A stretch of DNA of 64,000 nucleotides from Lachnospiraceae bacterium. Lineage in GTDB: Bacteria > Bacillota > Clostridia > Lachnospirales > Lachnospiraceae. The notes beneath the pieces are model-generated. The model worked only from the letters and a program-made list of their open reading frames with translations. It was not told the origin of the DNA and ran no database searches. The position numbers and the translations under genes are program-made. The stretch is taken from positions 1 to 64,000 of the forward strand of contig JAEEXY010000003.1 of NCBI GenBank assembly GCA_016288005.1, read 5' to 3'. Below, in pieces: positions 38,965 through 48,300 of the stretch (positions within the stretch are counted from its first letter, which is position 1; each line of letters starts with the position of its first letter).

Positions 38965-39955
38965 CCTCCATGTTTTCCAGGAATCTCTTTGCGGTTTCCT
39001 TTATCTCGTCCACTACATCCGCAGGAGATACGATCCTTACGTCCTTCCCGAGGCCGAATATCCAGCCGTAGAACTGCGGGCTGATGAATACGTCCACGTT
39101 CAGTTCGCTGTGCTTCTCATCGACCGGCAGGATAGCGATATCCTTGCCGAACCTGTCGATGAACACACCGCTCATCTTGTTGTGGAAATATATCTTTACA
39201 CGCTTTTTTTCACCGCCGTACATGCCGAATGCCGCCTTGGAGTACACCGCCATGTCCAGATCCCTGAACTCGTCCTCGCCTTCGCGCTTTTCCCCGATCA
39301 TCTCGGGCCGGATCATCTTGTCGACGCGGTAATGCTTGCAGGTTTTGCTGAAATCGTCAAAAGCGATCAGATAATAGTACTCGTCGTCCCATGTCAGCGC
39401 CCACGGGCTCACAACAAAATAGTCGCCGCCGTGCAGTATGTACTGCGATTTGTCCGGCTGCCAGTGGAAATACTTGAAGCGGATCTTGCGGTTGTGCGCG
39501 ATCGCGTTATGTATCTCATCGACACTGTAATAAATGCTCTCGTTCATGGTCTTTATGCGGCCCTGGACGAAAACCTGGCGCTGCAGCTGATTTGCCTGAT
39601 AAATGCTCACAAAGCCCTTGATCTTCTTGATCAGGTCTCTCGATTTGCGTTCGGATATAAACTTTGAAGACTGTATCGCGTCGATCAGGAGCTTGACCTC
39701 CGCCAGCTCGAACTCGCGCGTACCCACATGATAATAGGTCTCTCTTCCGACCTTTTCCTTGATGATCTCGATCCCGAACTTGTCTGTCATGTCCTGGAAA
39801 TCGGTATAGATGCTCTTGCGCTCCGCAGTCACGTCGTGCTTTTCCAGCTCCTCCATGATCTGCGGCATCGTAAGGGCGTGCTCGTCGTCTGTTTTCTCGA
39901 GCATGATCTGCATGAGATAGGTAAATTTAAACTTCTGGTTAGTTCCTTTAGACAT
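38948..39955 (-). CDS. WYL-domain transcriptional regulator
   Basis: N-terminal HTH; RKIRFKYFHWQPDKSQYILHGGDYFVVSPWALTWDDEYYYLIAFD. Confidence 0.92.
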   Translation of the reverse strand: MSKGTNQKFKFTYLMQIMLEKTDDEHALTMPQIMEELEKHDVTAERKSIYTDFQDMTDKFGIEIIKEKVGRETYYHVGTREFELAEVKLLIDAIQSSKFISERKSRDLIKKIKGFVSIYQANQLQRQVFVQGRIKTMNESIYYSVDEIHNAIAHNRKIRFKYFHWQPDKSQYILHGGDYFVVSPWALTWDDEYYYLIAFDDFSKTCKHYRVDKMIRPEMIGEKREGEDEFRDLDMAVYSKAAFGMYGGEKKRVKIYFHNKMSGVFIDRFGKDIAILPVDEKHSELNVDVFISPQFYGWIFGLGKDVRIVSPADVVDEIKETAKRFLENMEDADEP

Positions 39956-39965
39956 GACGGCCCCC

Positions 39966-39998
39966 CTGTCTGTGAAATGACTATGCCTTCACAGACAG
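39966..39998 (-). promoter_or_regulatory. Inverted repeat upstream of WYL regulator, candidate operator
   Basis: CTGTCTGTGAA-N11-TTCACAGACAG, directly downstream of a TATACT candidate -10 on the minus strand. Confidence 0.55.
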
Positions 39999-40021
39999 TA
40001 TACCAGTAAAATGAGTCCAAT

Positions 40022-40041
40022 AAAAGGTGCCTGTCACCATA
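40022..40041. repeat. Dispersed 20-nt repeat copy 2 (AAAAGGTGCCTGTCACCATA)
   Basis: Identical to 25332-25351. Confidence 0.8.
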
Positions 40042-40059
40042 AAAAAACTATAAACTCGG

Positions 40060-41508
40060 TCAGAACCTGAAATCGCGTCTGTTCGACGAACGAATATCGC
40101 GGATATGTTCCGCCGCGAGCTCCCTGATCTTATCTTTCGGGATGCGCTTTAATTCCTCTTCTATCATCTTATAGCCTGTAGCCTTTGTCTCGGGTGAGGC
40201 ATAATCCTCGAGATACTCTGCCAGAGTCATGAGCGCGTTCGGATGACAGCAGTTGAGTATCTGTCCCTTTTTGCACAGGCTCATGAAACGGTCTCCGGTC
40301 CTGCCTTCGCGGTAGCATGCGGTACAGAACGAAGGAATGTGGCCGGTCTGCATCAGCCAGTGAACCACCTCGTCGAGCGTACGCTGGTCGGATACGTCGA
40401 ACTGCTCGGTATCATGCGGTCTTTCCTCCGAAGTATAGCCGCCGACAGAGGTACGCGACGCGCCGCTCACCTGCGAAATGCCGACCTGCAGGAGTCTCCT
40501 GCGGACCTCCTCCGACTCTCTGGTGGAAACGATCATGCCGGTATAGGGCACTGCCAGTCTGATGCATGCCGCGATCTTTGTAAATGTCTCATCGTCGATA
40601 CCGTTGTCAAACATATCGGGATCGATATCGTCCGCCCTCTTGACCCTGGGAACGCTGATGGTATGCGGTCCGACGCCATGTACGGCCTCCAGATGCTCCG
40701 CATGCATGATCAGTCCCGCAAACTCGTATTTGTACAGCTCCAGGCCGAACAGCACGCCCAGGCCGACATCGTCGATGCCGCCTTCCATCGCGCGGTCCAT
40801 CGCCTCGGTATGATAAGCGTAATCATGCTTGGGTCCGGTGGGATGGAGCTTTAAGTAGCTGTCCTTGTGGTAGGTCTCCTGGAACAGGATATAGGTACCG
40901 ATGCCCGCTTCCTTAAGTTTTCTGTAATTCTCCACGGTCGTTGCCGCAATGTTTACGTTCACGCGCCTGATATCGCCGTTTTTGTGATGCACGCTGTAAA
41001 TGGTCTTGATGCAGTCCAATATATATTCGATCGGGTTATTAACCGGGTCCTCGCCGGCCTCGATCGCCAGACGCTTATGTCCCATATCCTGCAGCGCGAT
41101 GACCTCTGCCTTTACCTCTTCCTGGGTCAGCTTTTTTCTCGCGATATGCTTGTTCTTCAGGTGATAGGGACAGTAAAGACATCCGTTCACGCAGTAGTTT
41201 GACAGATACAGAGGCGCAAAGAGCACGATCCTGTTGCCGTAAAACGCCAGCTTGATCTCCTCTGCGATCTCATACATCTTCTGTATCTTCTCGGGTATCT
41301 CACAGGCTAAGAGCACCGATGCCTCGCGGTGTGTCAGGCCCGCGCAGGTGCAGCCGTTCCCTTCCTTTACGGGTCTGGCCTTTTCGAGTATTTTATCGAT
41401 CAGCTCGACATTGTTCTTGTTCTCCTCCGCGTACGCGAGTGTGGCGCGGATCTCCTCATCGTTGATGAATTCCTCTGCTTTTAATGATCTCGGATCATAT
41501 TTTGCCAT
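40060..41508 (-). CDS. hydG: [FeFe] hydrogenase H-cluster radical SAM maturase HydG
   Basis: YLSNYCVNGCLYCPYHLKNKHIARKKLTQEEV; overall HydG pattern and adjacency to HydE/HydF. Confidence 0.95.
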   Translation of the reverse strand: MAKYDPRSLKAEEFINDEEIRATLAYAEENKNNVELIDKILEKARPVKEGNGCTCAGLTHREASVLLACEIPEKIQKMYEIAEEIKLAFYGNRIVLFAPLYLSNYCVNGCLYCPYHLKNKHIARKKLTQEEVKAEVIALQDMGHKRLAIEAGEDPVNNPIEYILDCIKTIYSVHHKNGDIRRVNVNIAATTVENYRKLKEAGIGTYILFQETYHKDSYLKLHPTGPKHDYAYHTEAMDRAMEGGIDDVGLGVLFGLELYKYEFAGLIMHAEHLEAVHGVGPHTISVPRVKRADDIDPDMFDNGIDDETFTKIAACIRLAVPYTGMIVSTRESEEVRRRLLQVGISQVSGASRTSVGGYTSEERPHDTEQFDVSDQRTLDEVVHWLMQTGHIPSFCTACYREGRTGDRFMSLCKKGQILNCCHPNALMTLAEYLEDYASPETKATGYKMIEEELKRIPKDKIRELAAEHIRDIRSSNRRDFRF

Positions 41509-41561
41509 AATGTTTATCTCTCCTTTTTCATGATTATCTGCGTTATATATTCAGGCAGGAT

Positions 41562-42638
41562 TTATCCGGCAGCGCCCTGTAAGCCCCTTACGGGATGCCC
41601 CGGCGCGTCTCCGCGGTCCACGGCCAGCGTGCAGCCGACGGCTTTCATCCTTGCCTCAAGACAGCCTCTGCACTGCGCGGATTCTTCGCCGGTGCAGATC
41701 TTGTTGTCGTACAGTTCGTATTTTTTCCTGACGCTCACGGGCGAAAGGTTCGGCATGACCACATTGGCTCCCGCCAGGATACCCTTTTCGCGGCCCTGCG
41801 GGTCTATCGTGCCGAGCGCGGTGGTGGCCGGAAGCAGCACTTTGGGCAGCGTAAGCCTGATCACCGAGAGCAGGAACAGCGTCAGCTCCAATGTCCCCTG
41901 TTTTTCGCCCCCGAACGGTGTATTCCTATGTGGGATGAAAGGACCGATCCCGCACATGTCGGGCTCAAAGCTCTTTATAAATGCCAGATCCTTTGCCAGA
42001 GCCGCCGCAGTCTGTCCGGGCGATCCGACCATAAAACCGCAGCCGACCTGGTAGCCGATCTCCTTCAGGTCAATGAGACACCGCATCCTGTTGTCAAACG
42101 ACATCTCCGCGGGATGCAGCATGGCGTAATGCTTCGGGTCGGCAGTCTCATGGCGCAGCAGATATCTGTCCGCGCCCGCGTCGTACAGCGCCTTGTAGCT
42201 CTCACGGCTCCGCTCGCCCATCGACAGGGTAACGGCGCAGTCGGGATGAGCGCTTTTTAAGGCCGATACGATATCGCACAGCACGGCATCCGTAAAATAG
42301 GCATCCTCACCGCCCTGCAGCACAAAGGTCCGAAATCCCAGCCCGTAGCCTTCATCGGCGCAGGCGAGTATCTCATCCTTGCTCAGGCGGTAACGCTCGG
42401 CCTGCCTGTTATCCCTGCGTATCCCGCAGTATAGGCAGTTGTTTTTGCAGATGCTGCTTATCTCTATCAGTCCGCGTGTGTATATTGCGTTGCCGAACAC
42501 GTCCTTTCTCTTTTCGGCGGCGAGCGACGCCAGCAGCTCGGAAGCTCCCGCATCCCTGCCCTCGATCAGCTCCTCGTATTCGGCTTCCGTAAGCCCGTGT
42601 TCGCGGTCGAGTTTTTCTATCAGTTCGCGTTCAGTCAT
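41562..42638 (-). CDS. hydE: [FeFe] hydrogenase H-cluster radical SAM maturase HydE
   Basis: ISSICKNNCLYCGIRRDNRQAERYRLSKDEIL radical SAM CxxxCxxC; VLQGGEDAYFTD. Confidence 0.95.
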   Translation of the reverse strand: MTERELIEKLDREHGLTEAEYEELIEGRDAGASELLASLAAEKRKDVFGNAIYTRGLIEISSICKNNCLYCGIRRDNRQAERYRLSKDEILACADEGYGLGFRTFVLQGGEDAYFTDAVLCDIVSALKSAHPDCAVTLSMGERSRESYKALYDAGADRYLLRHETADPKHYAMLHPAEMSFDNRMRCLIDLKEIGYQVGCGFMVGSPGQTAAALAKDLAFIKSFEPDMCGIGPFIPHRNTPFGGEKQGTLELTLFLLSVIRLTLPKVLLPATTALGTIDPQGREKGILAGANVVMPNLSPVSVRKKYELYDNKICTGEESAQCRGCLEARMKAVGCTLAVDRGDAPGHPVRGLQGAAG

Positions 42639-43848
42639 GCGCCTTCATCCTTTCCGTGAGCCGGTCATGCAGCGCGGGGAACAGGCGCAGGCTCCGCTCG
42701 AGCGTCCCGGTCATGAAGGCGATTGCGATGCCGTAGTTGGTAAACGGCACTCCCTGTTTCACGGCCTCATCCATGCGGGCAAGCACCGCGTTCTCGGTCA
42801 GCATGCAGCCGCCGCAATGGATCACGAGGCTATATGGCGAGAGGTCCTCGGGAAACTCATTTCCCGAGCTCGTCTCTATCACGAGTTCCTTACCCGTATA
42901 GGCTCTCAGCCATCCCGGGATCTTGACCGTCCCGATGTCGTTGCACTGCCTGTGATGTGAGCAGCCCTCGGCCATCAGTATCCGGTCTCCGTCCCTTAAT
43001 CCGCTCACGGCACCGATGCCCCCGATCGCGGTCTCTAAGAATCCCTTATATCTGGCCATCAGTATCGAGAATGATGTAAGCGGTATGTCGTCGGGAACGG
43101 TCTGCGCGACTTTTTTGAACGCCTGGCTGTCGGTGATCACCATGGCAGGCTCGATCCCCGGCTTTTCAAGCAGTCCGGCAAGTTCGGTATCGCGACAGAC
43201 TACCGGTATCGCGCCGTGGTCCATCAGGTCGCGTATCGTCTGCTGCTGCGGCAGTATGAGCCTCCCTTTAGGCGCCGACTCATCGATCGGACAGACAAGT
43301 ATGCACAGGTCCTGCGGGGAAACCAGGTCTCCGACCAGTTTTTTCTCTTCCTTTTCCGGGATCAGTCTTGCGAGCCTCTCCTTTAACGTTCCGATGCCTT
43401 CTCCGGTCAGCGTGCTGACCTTTGCCGCACCTTCGGGTGCAGGCAGCGCCGTACCCATATCGACTTTGTTCCATGCGATCAGCGAAGGTATCTTCCGCTC
43501 GCCTATCAGCGCGAGCAGCTCCCTGTCGGTATCTGTCAGCCCCACGCACGCATCGGCGACCAGCACCGCGATGTCGCAGGTCTTCAGTATCTCGCGGGTT
43601 TTCTTCACGCGCTCGCCGCCGAGCTTTCCTTCATCGTCAAAGCCCGGCGTGTCGATGATCATCACGGGTCCGAGCGGCAGCAGCTCCATGGCCTTTTTGA
43701 CCGGATCCGTCGTCGTGCCCTTAACGTCCGACACCACGGCCAGCTCCTGGCCCGTGACCGCGTTTACGAGGCTCGATTTGCCGGCGTTTCTCACACCGAA
43801 AAAACCGATATGCGTCCGCTCGCCGGACGGTGTTTCGTTTAAACTCAT
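42631..43848 (-). CDS. hydF: [FeFe] hydrogenase H-cluster maturation GTPase HydF
   Basis: HIGFFGVRNAGKSSLVNAVTGQ G1; DTPGFDDEGKLG; NKVD; C-terminal IHCGGCMLT; SD AAGGAGG before ATG. Confidence 0.95.
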   Translation of the reverse strand: MSLNETPSGERTHIGFFGVRNAGKSSLVNAVTGQELAVVSDVKGTTTDPVKKAMELLPLGPVMIIDTPGFDDEGKLGGERVKKTREILKTCDIAVLVADACVGLTDTDRELLALIGERKIPSLIAWNKVDMGTALPAPEGAAKVSTLTGEGIGTLKERLARLIPEKEEKKLVGDLVSPQDLCILVCPIDESAPKGRLILPQQQTIRDLMDHGAIPVVCRDTELAGLLEKPGIEPAMVITDSQAFKKVAQTVPDDIPLTSFSILMARYKGFLETAIGGIGAVSGLRDGDRILMAEGCSHHRQCNDIGTVKIPGWLRAYTGKELVIETSSGNEFPEDLSPYSLVIHCGGCMLTENAVLARMDEAVKQGVPFTNYGIAIAFMTGTLERSLRLFPALHDRLTERMKAHD

Positions 43849-43883
43849 GCTTCCTCCTTTTTTCATCTCGCTTATAATGCGAA

Positions 43884-43920
43884 AGGACCGCTGTCCCTGT
43901 GACAAGGGTACAGCGGTCCT
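43884..43920 (-). promoter_or_regulatory. Extended hairpin in hydF 5' leader
   Basis: AGGACCGCTGT-CCCT-gtgaca-AGGG-t-ACAGCGGTCCT. Confidence 0.6.
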
Positions 43921-44011
43921 GTAGTATTCAGGTCTGCGATGCATCTTGTCTTTCACCTCAAGGTTAGTTTCGGTGTCAGGGGATGTGGGACAGTATTCAG
44001 TTGAAATTATA

Positions 44012-44257
44012 TCAAACCTTTGAGTATGTGGCCTTGGCCGTGATGCCGTTTATGCGGCCAAGCGCACCGGTCAGCGAATTTATCTCATCGTTCGGGGCAT
44101 CGATCGCTATGCAGATGATGTTAATGCCCTTTTCCCTGTAGGGAATGCCCATGCGTCCGATGATATACCTGCCGAAGCGGTGAAGCAGGTCATTGAGCTC
44201 ACCCACGGCATCCTCATTCTCGACAATGATGCTGAGAACAGCTACGCGGCTATCCAT
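44012..44257 (-). CDS. TM1266-family iron-only hydrogenase system regulator
   Basis: MDSRVAVLSIIVENEDAVGELNDLLHRFGRYIIGRMGIPYREKGINIICIAIDAPNDEINSLTGALGRINGITAKATYSKV. Confidence 0.9.
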   Translation of the reverse strand: MDSRVAVLSIIVENEDAVGELNDLLHRFGRYIIGRMGIPYREKGINIICIAIDAPNDEINSLTGALGRINGITAKATYSKV

Positions 44258-44298
44258 GCCAAATACCTCCTTAAGTAGGTCTGTCTGCCTATCATACA

Positions 44299-45360
44299 CT
44301 ATTTCCCGAAAGAATTCAACAGATGCTGTACACGCGCGATCTCTTCGGGGATATACAGGTGCCTTAAGCAGTCCTTCATGCAGACGCGGTCGGTGCAGGC
44401 ACAGCAGTGTGCGTATGTGTTTTCGAGGTCCATCTTCAGTTTGTTTATCGCCCAGTATTCTTTGCCAAGGCAAAAATAGTTGAACTGGCGCAGCGTGGTG
44501 TGTATCTCGTGCCCGTACGGGCAGACGCATCTCTCGCAGCGGTCGCATCCGATCGGCTCGAAATCCCTTCTTAAGCGCTCCAATACCTCCTCAAACGAAA
44601 AATGCCGCGCCTGATGCTCCCTGCCGAATGCCTCTTCTTCCTGCTCAAAAGTACCTATCCCGAGCAATGCGCTCGAAAACGGGTACTCAAGTACCCCTCC
44701 GATCAGCTCTGCCGTCGAAAAAGGCCCGATCAGCAGCCCCGCGGCATATACCTTGTTCAGGATAAAGCCCTTGCCGCGGAATGCCTCTTCATCGCGGATC
44801 CGGTCGAGCATGCCGCGCTCGAGGATATTCCCGCTGCCCTGCAGCACATCCACGCGCGGGTCGAGAGCCGCCCGGTACAGGACATTGTAGTAATGCGACG
44901 CTATCCCGGTAAAACCTATCTTTCCTTCTTTTTTGAGGTCATACAGCGCATCGAGCGCGCCGCCTTTCGCGAACACCTCATCGACATTGCTCTCATCCAC
45001 CTGATGCACGAAATATATGTCCGGCACCGTGCCCAGGTGCTCCGCAGAACGCAGTACCTCCCTGTATATCTGCGCGCCGTCGTAAAATCTGGCCTTGTCC
45101 GATATGATGAGCCTGCTGCGGTCAACTGTCTTTATGAACTCGCCGAGCTTTATCTCGGCGTCACCGTATTCCTCCAAAATGGCGGTGTCAAAGAAATTGC
45201 AGCCGTGATCATAAGCCTGTTTCATTATGGCGACCGCGGTTTTTGTATCGGGGCTGAAATACTCGGGCAGCACCGGCACCCTGCCGCTCAGTATCGGGAT
45301 CGTCCCGAAGCCGAGCTCCGATATCCGCAGCCCCGTTTTTCCCAGTTCTCTGTATCTCAT
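44299..45360 (-). CDS. Aldo/keto reductase family protein with C-terminal Fe-S-type Cys clusters
   Basis: MRYRELGKTGLRISELGFGTIPI; C-terminal CDRCERCVCPYGHEI and CCACTDRVCMKDC. Confidence 0.9.
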   Translation of the reverse strand: MRYRELGKTGLRISELGFGTIPILSGRVPVLPEYFSPDTKTAVAIMKQAYDHGCNFFDTAILEEYGDAEIKLGEFIKTVDRSRLIISDKARFYDGAQIYREVLRSAEHLGTVPDIYFVHQVDESNVDEVFAKGGALDALYDLKKEGKIGFTGIASHYYNVLYRAALDPRVDVLQGSGNILERGMLDRIRDEEAFRGKGFILNKVYAAGLLIGPFSTAELIGGVLEYPFSSALLGIGTFEQEEEAFGREHQARHFSFEEVLERLRRDFEPIGCDRCERCVCPYGHEIHTTLRQFNYFCLGKEYWAINKLKMDLENTYAHCCACTDRVCMKDCLRHLYIPEEIARVQHLLNSFGK

Positions 45361-45363
45361 AGT

Positions 45364-48300
45364 TTATGTCCTGTGGATCGTCAACCGATCGCAGTATGCG
45401 AATACGCGGTCCGAAAGCGCAATGTCCCCGGGGATATACGCTTCCTCGAGATTCTCGCAGAATGCGAACGCTTCGTCCTCTATAGTTTTTACCGACGGAG
45501 GGATGACGATCTTTTTAATTGATTTGCATCTGAAGAATGCCCTTGCGGGGATCAGCTCCAGCCTGTCGGAGATATGTATCTCCTTCAGGCTCACGCAGTG
45601 CTCAAAGCACCTGGCACCGAGCTGTGTGAGCGCGTCCGACAGATCGATCTCCTCGAGCGACTGACATCCCGAAAATGCTTGCGCACCGATGCGTTCTACC
45701 GCTCCGGCGCCCGTCACGCTGCGCAGCCATTTGCTGTTCTCAAAGGCACATCTCCCGATACTTGCCGTATCCCCGGCAAGCTCGATCGTCTCCAGCAGGA
45801 GGCAGTCCTTATATACCGCGTCACCTATCGATACAATGCCTTCCGGGAACCTAAGATCCTTTATATTTCCTGTGCTCTCGATCAGGCTGCAGTCTTCGTC
45901 GAGCTTAAAGCAGTTGATGCATTCCGAGAATATCCTCCGGACGAGCTCGGGATAGTCCTTATCTTTCAGATCCGTAACCCTCTCCAGCTCATAAACACTG
46001 CCGTCCCGGTCGGTTATCCTTTTTAGGTTCAGGCAGTTGCGGAACGCCAGGTTCTCGATCGCGATCCTCTCCGACGGTATCGTAAGACCGGTGATCGCGG
46101 TATTCCCGGCAAAACACCAGGCGGCCACTCGGTTTACCGATATCGGGAGTTCCACATCCCCGGTGCAGTTTGCGCCGTCCGTCAGAACCCCGTTTACAAT
46201 GACCATATCGGACTTTGCCCTCTGCGCGGCCAGCCACCCGGTCTGCGAAAAAGCATGACTGCCGAATATCCGCACGGACTCAGGTATATCTATCTCCTCC
46301 AGGCGCGCGTGGTCACGGAAAACATCCTGACCGATCTCTTCGGTGTCCGCGGGGATCGTAACCCTGGACGCATCCCCGCTGTATCCGGCCAGCTCTGTTC
46401 CCTCGCGTATGTCAAAGCACGACCAGACAGACGCGATCACCTCGCGCACGCGGGGCGGATAGGGGTTATCGACACGGTTCAGGCTGTCCGAGAACCGTGA
46501 AAACTCATAGCTCTGCCCGTTCCATGCTATAGAACGGATCTGTGTGGAACCTGTAAAGGCACCGCTCTTTAATACCGTATCCTCACCGATCTCAACAGAT
46601 TCCAGCGACGCGCAATCCGCAAACGCGTGGTATCCGCACTCCACGGCGCCGAGCTTCACGCTCCTTAAGGCATCGCAGCGCTCGAAAGCCCTCTCGCCGA
46701 TCTGCTTGATCCCGGAGAAATCAAACGAATCGAGACTCACGCATTCGTCGAAGCATCCGGCCCCCATGCGCGTAACGCTCTTCGCCTCAAAACGGCTCAG
46801 CATATAGCAACCGGCAAAGCTCTGCGCGGGCAGTACCGAAACTCCCGAGAGTCTGATCTCTTCGAGCCGCCTGCTGTACGCGAAACAGGCTTCACCGACC
46901 TCTTTCACGTTCATCCTGACTTTTCTTAACTTCGGGCAGGCAGAGAACGCGTTCTTCCCTAACGTACATCCCGGCGCGTCTATGATGACCTCCTCGAGGT
47001 CGGGACAGGACGCAAAAGCGTATTTCCCGATACTATTTATGTCTTTGAGCTCGAGTACCTTAATCCCTGCTTTTCCCGCATATGCATACGGCTCTATGCG
47101 CTCACCGTTATCATCCCCGTCCTCAGGACCGCAGCCGTTACCGGCGTCCGCTCTTTTGCAGGGCCGCTCCGGCTGGTCAAAATTCTTAGCCAGATAAAAC
47201 GCGTACGGATGGATATAGGCATGCGCGGGCATGGAGTCGAAGGTTTTAAGCTGCAGGCAGCGCCTGAAGGCGTATTCCCCGATATAGGCGGCCGTCTCCG
47301 GCACATTGCATTTGAGGAGCTTTCTGCACTCCGCAAACGCCTCTCGCCCGATCCGCCAAAGCCCTGCGGGAAGTACGACATTCTGCAGGGTAAGGCAGCC
47401 CGCGAAGGCCTGCTCCCCGATCTCCTTAAGACCGTCCGGGCACAGCACCGTCTTTACGCGCTCGTTACCGAAAAAGCAGCGTTCTCCGATGATCTCAACC
47501 TCACCGGGAATGCGCACCTGCTCCTCACTGCCCATATAGCGGACCAGTATCCTGCCGCTGATATAGAAATCGCCGAGCACCTGGTCCCTGATCCTGCCGA
47601 CGAGCTCATCCGAAGACTCATCCTTAAGGTCATGGCTCTGTCCGCGCAGGATGACCGTTTTCAGGTTGCAGCAGCCGCGAAAGGCTTTATCGTCCAGGAT
47701 CACGTCATCATTTTGAAAAGAGACCGACTCCAGCCCCGTGCAGTTTAAGAACGCATTGGCCCTGATCGCGCGCAGCGTCGAAGGCAGCGATATGCTCACT
47801 ATGCCGCGTTTGTCAAAAAAGCAGCCTTTCCCGATCGCGGTGATCCCCTCGGGCAGGGTGATGGTTTTAAGGTTGATGCTGAATTTCGTCAGTACGCCGT
47901 CCTCGATCCTCATCGAATGGAATACGCTTTTCGCGATGGATTTGATGAGAGGCGGGTAGTCCGAATGTGAATCCATCGTTCCGATCAGATTGCCCAGCTC
48001 GTAGGTCGTGCCGGAGAGCGTGATCCTTTTCAGATTGATGCAGCCCTCGAATACCTCATCGGAGAAATTCGAATCGTCAAGATCCGCATTGAGCGCGACC
48101 TCGCTCAGGCTCATATTGTGGGAGAAGACCGCTTTCCCGAAATGCGTGGGGCCTTCCATCACCACTTTTTTCAGGCCGTCGCAGTATAAAAACGCGCAGG
48201 CCCCGACCTCCGTCATGGTCTTCGGGAATATCAGCTCCCCGAGCTTATGGCACTTATGGAAAGCGTGCTCTCCGACCGAGAGGAAACCCTCCGGAAATAC

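Noticed and set aside
37468-39084. 538-aa plus-strand ORF opposite the GH10 gene
   Set aside because: Antisense shadow ORF; the minus strand encodes clear GH10 catalytic motifs, while the plus frame is low-complexity and basic.
43016-43924. 302-aa Ser-rich plus-strand ORF
   Set aside because: Shadow of hydF with composition typical of antisense frames.
43849-43956. In-frame N-terminal extension of HydF (MKDKMHRRPEYYRTAVPLSQ...)
   Set aside because: Strong AAGGAGG directly before ATG at 43848 and normal HydF length; the extension coincides with the structured leader.
44258-44548. N-terminal extension of the ORF containing the TM1266-like regulator
   Set aside because: Extension overlaps the aldo/keto reductase coding end in another frame; internal ATG at 44257 with an upstream SD-like stretch gives the canonical-length protein.
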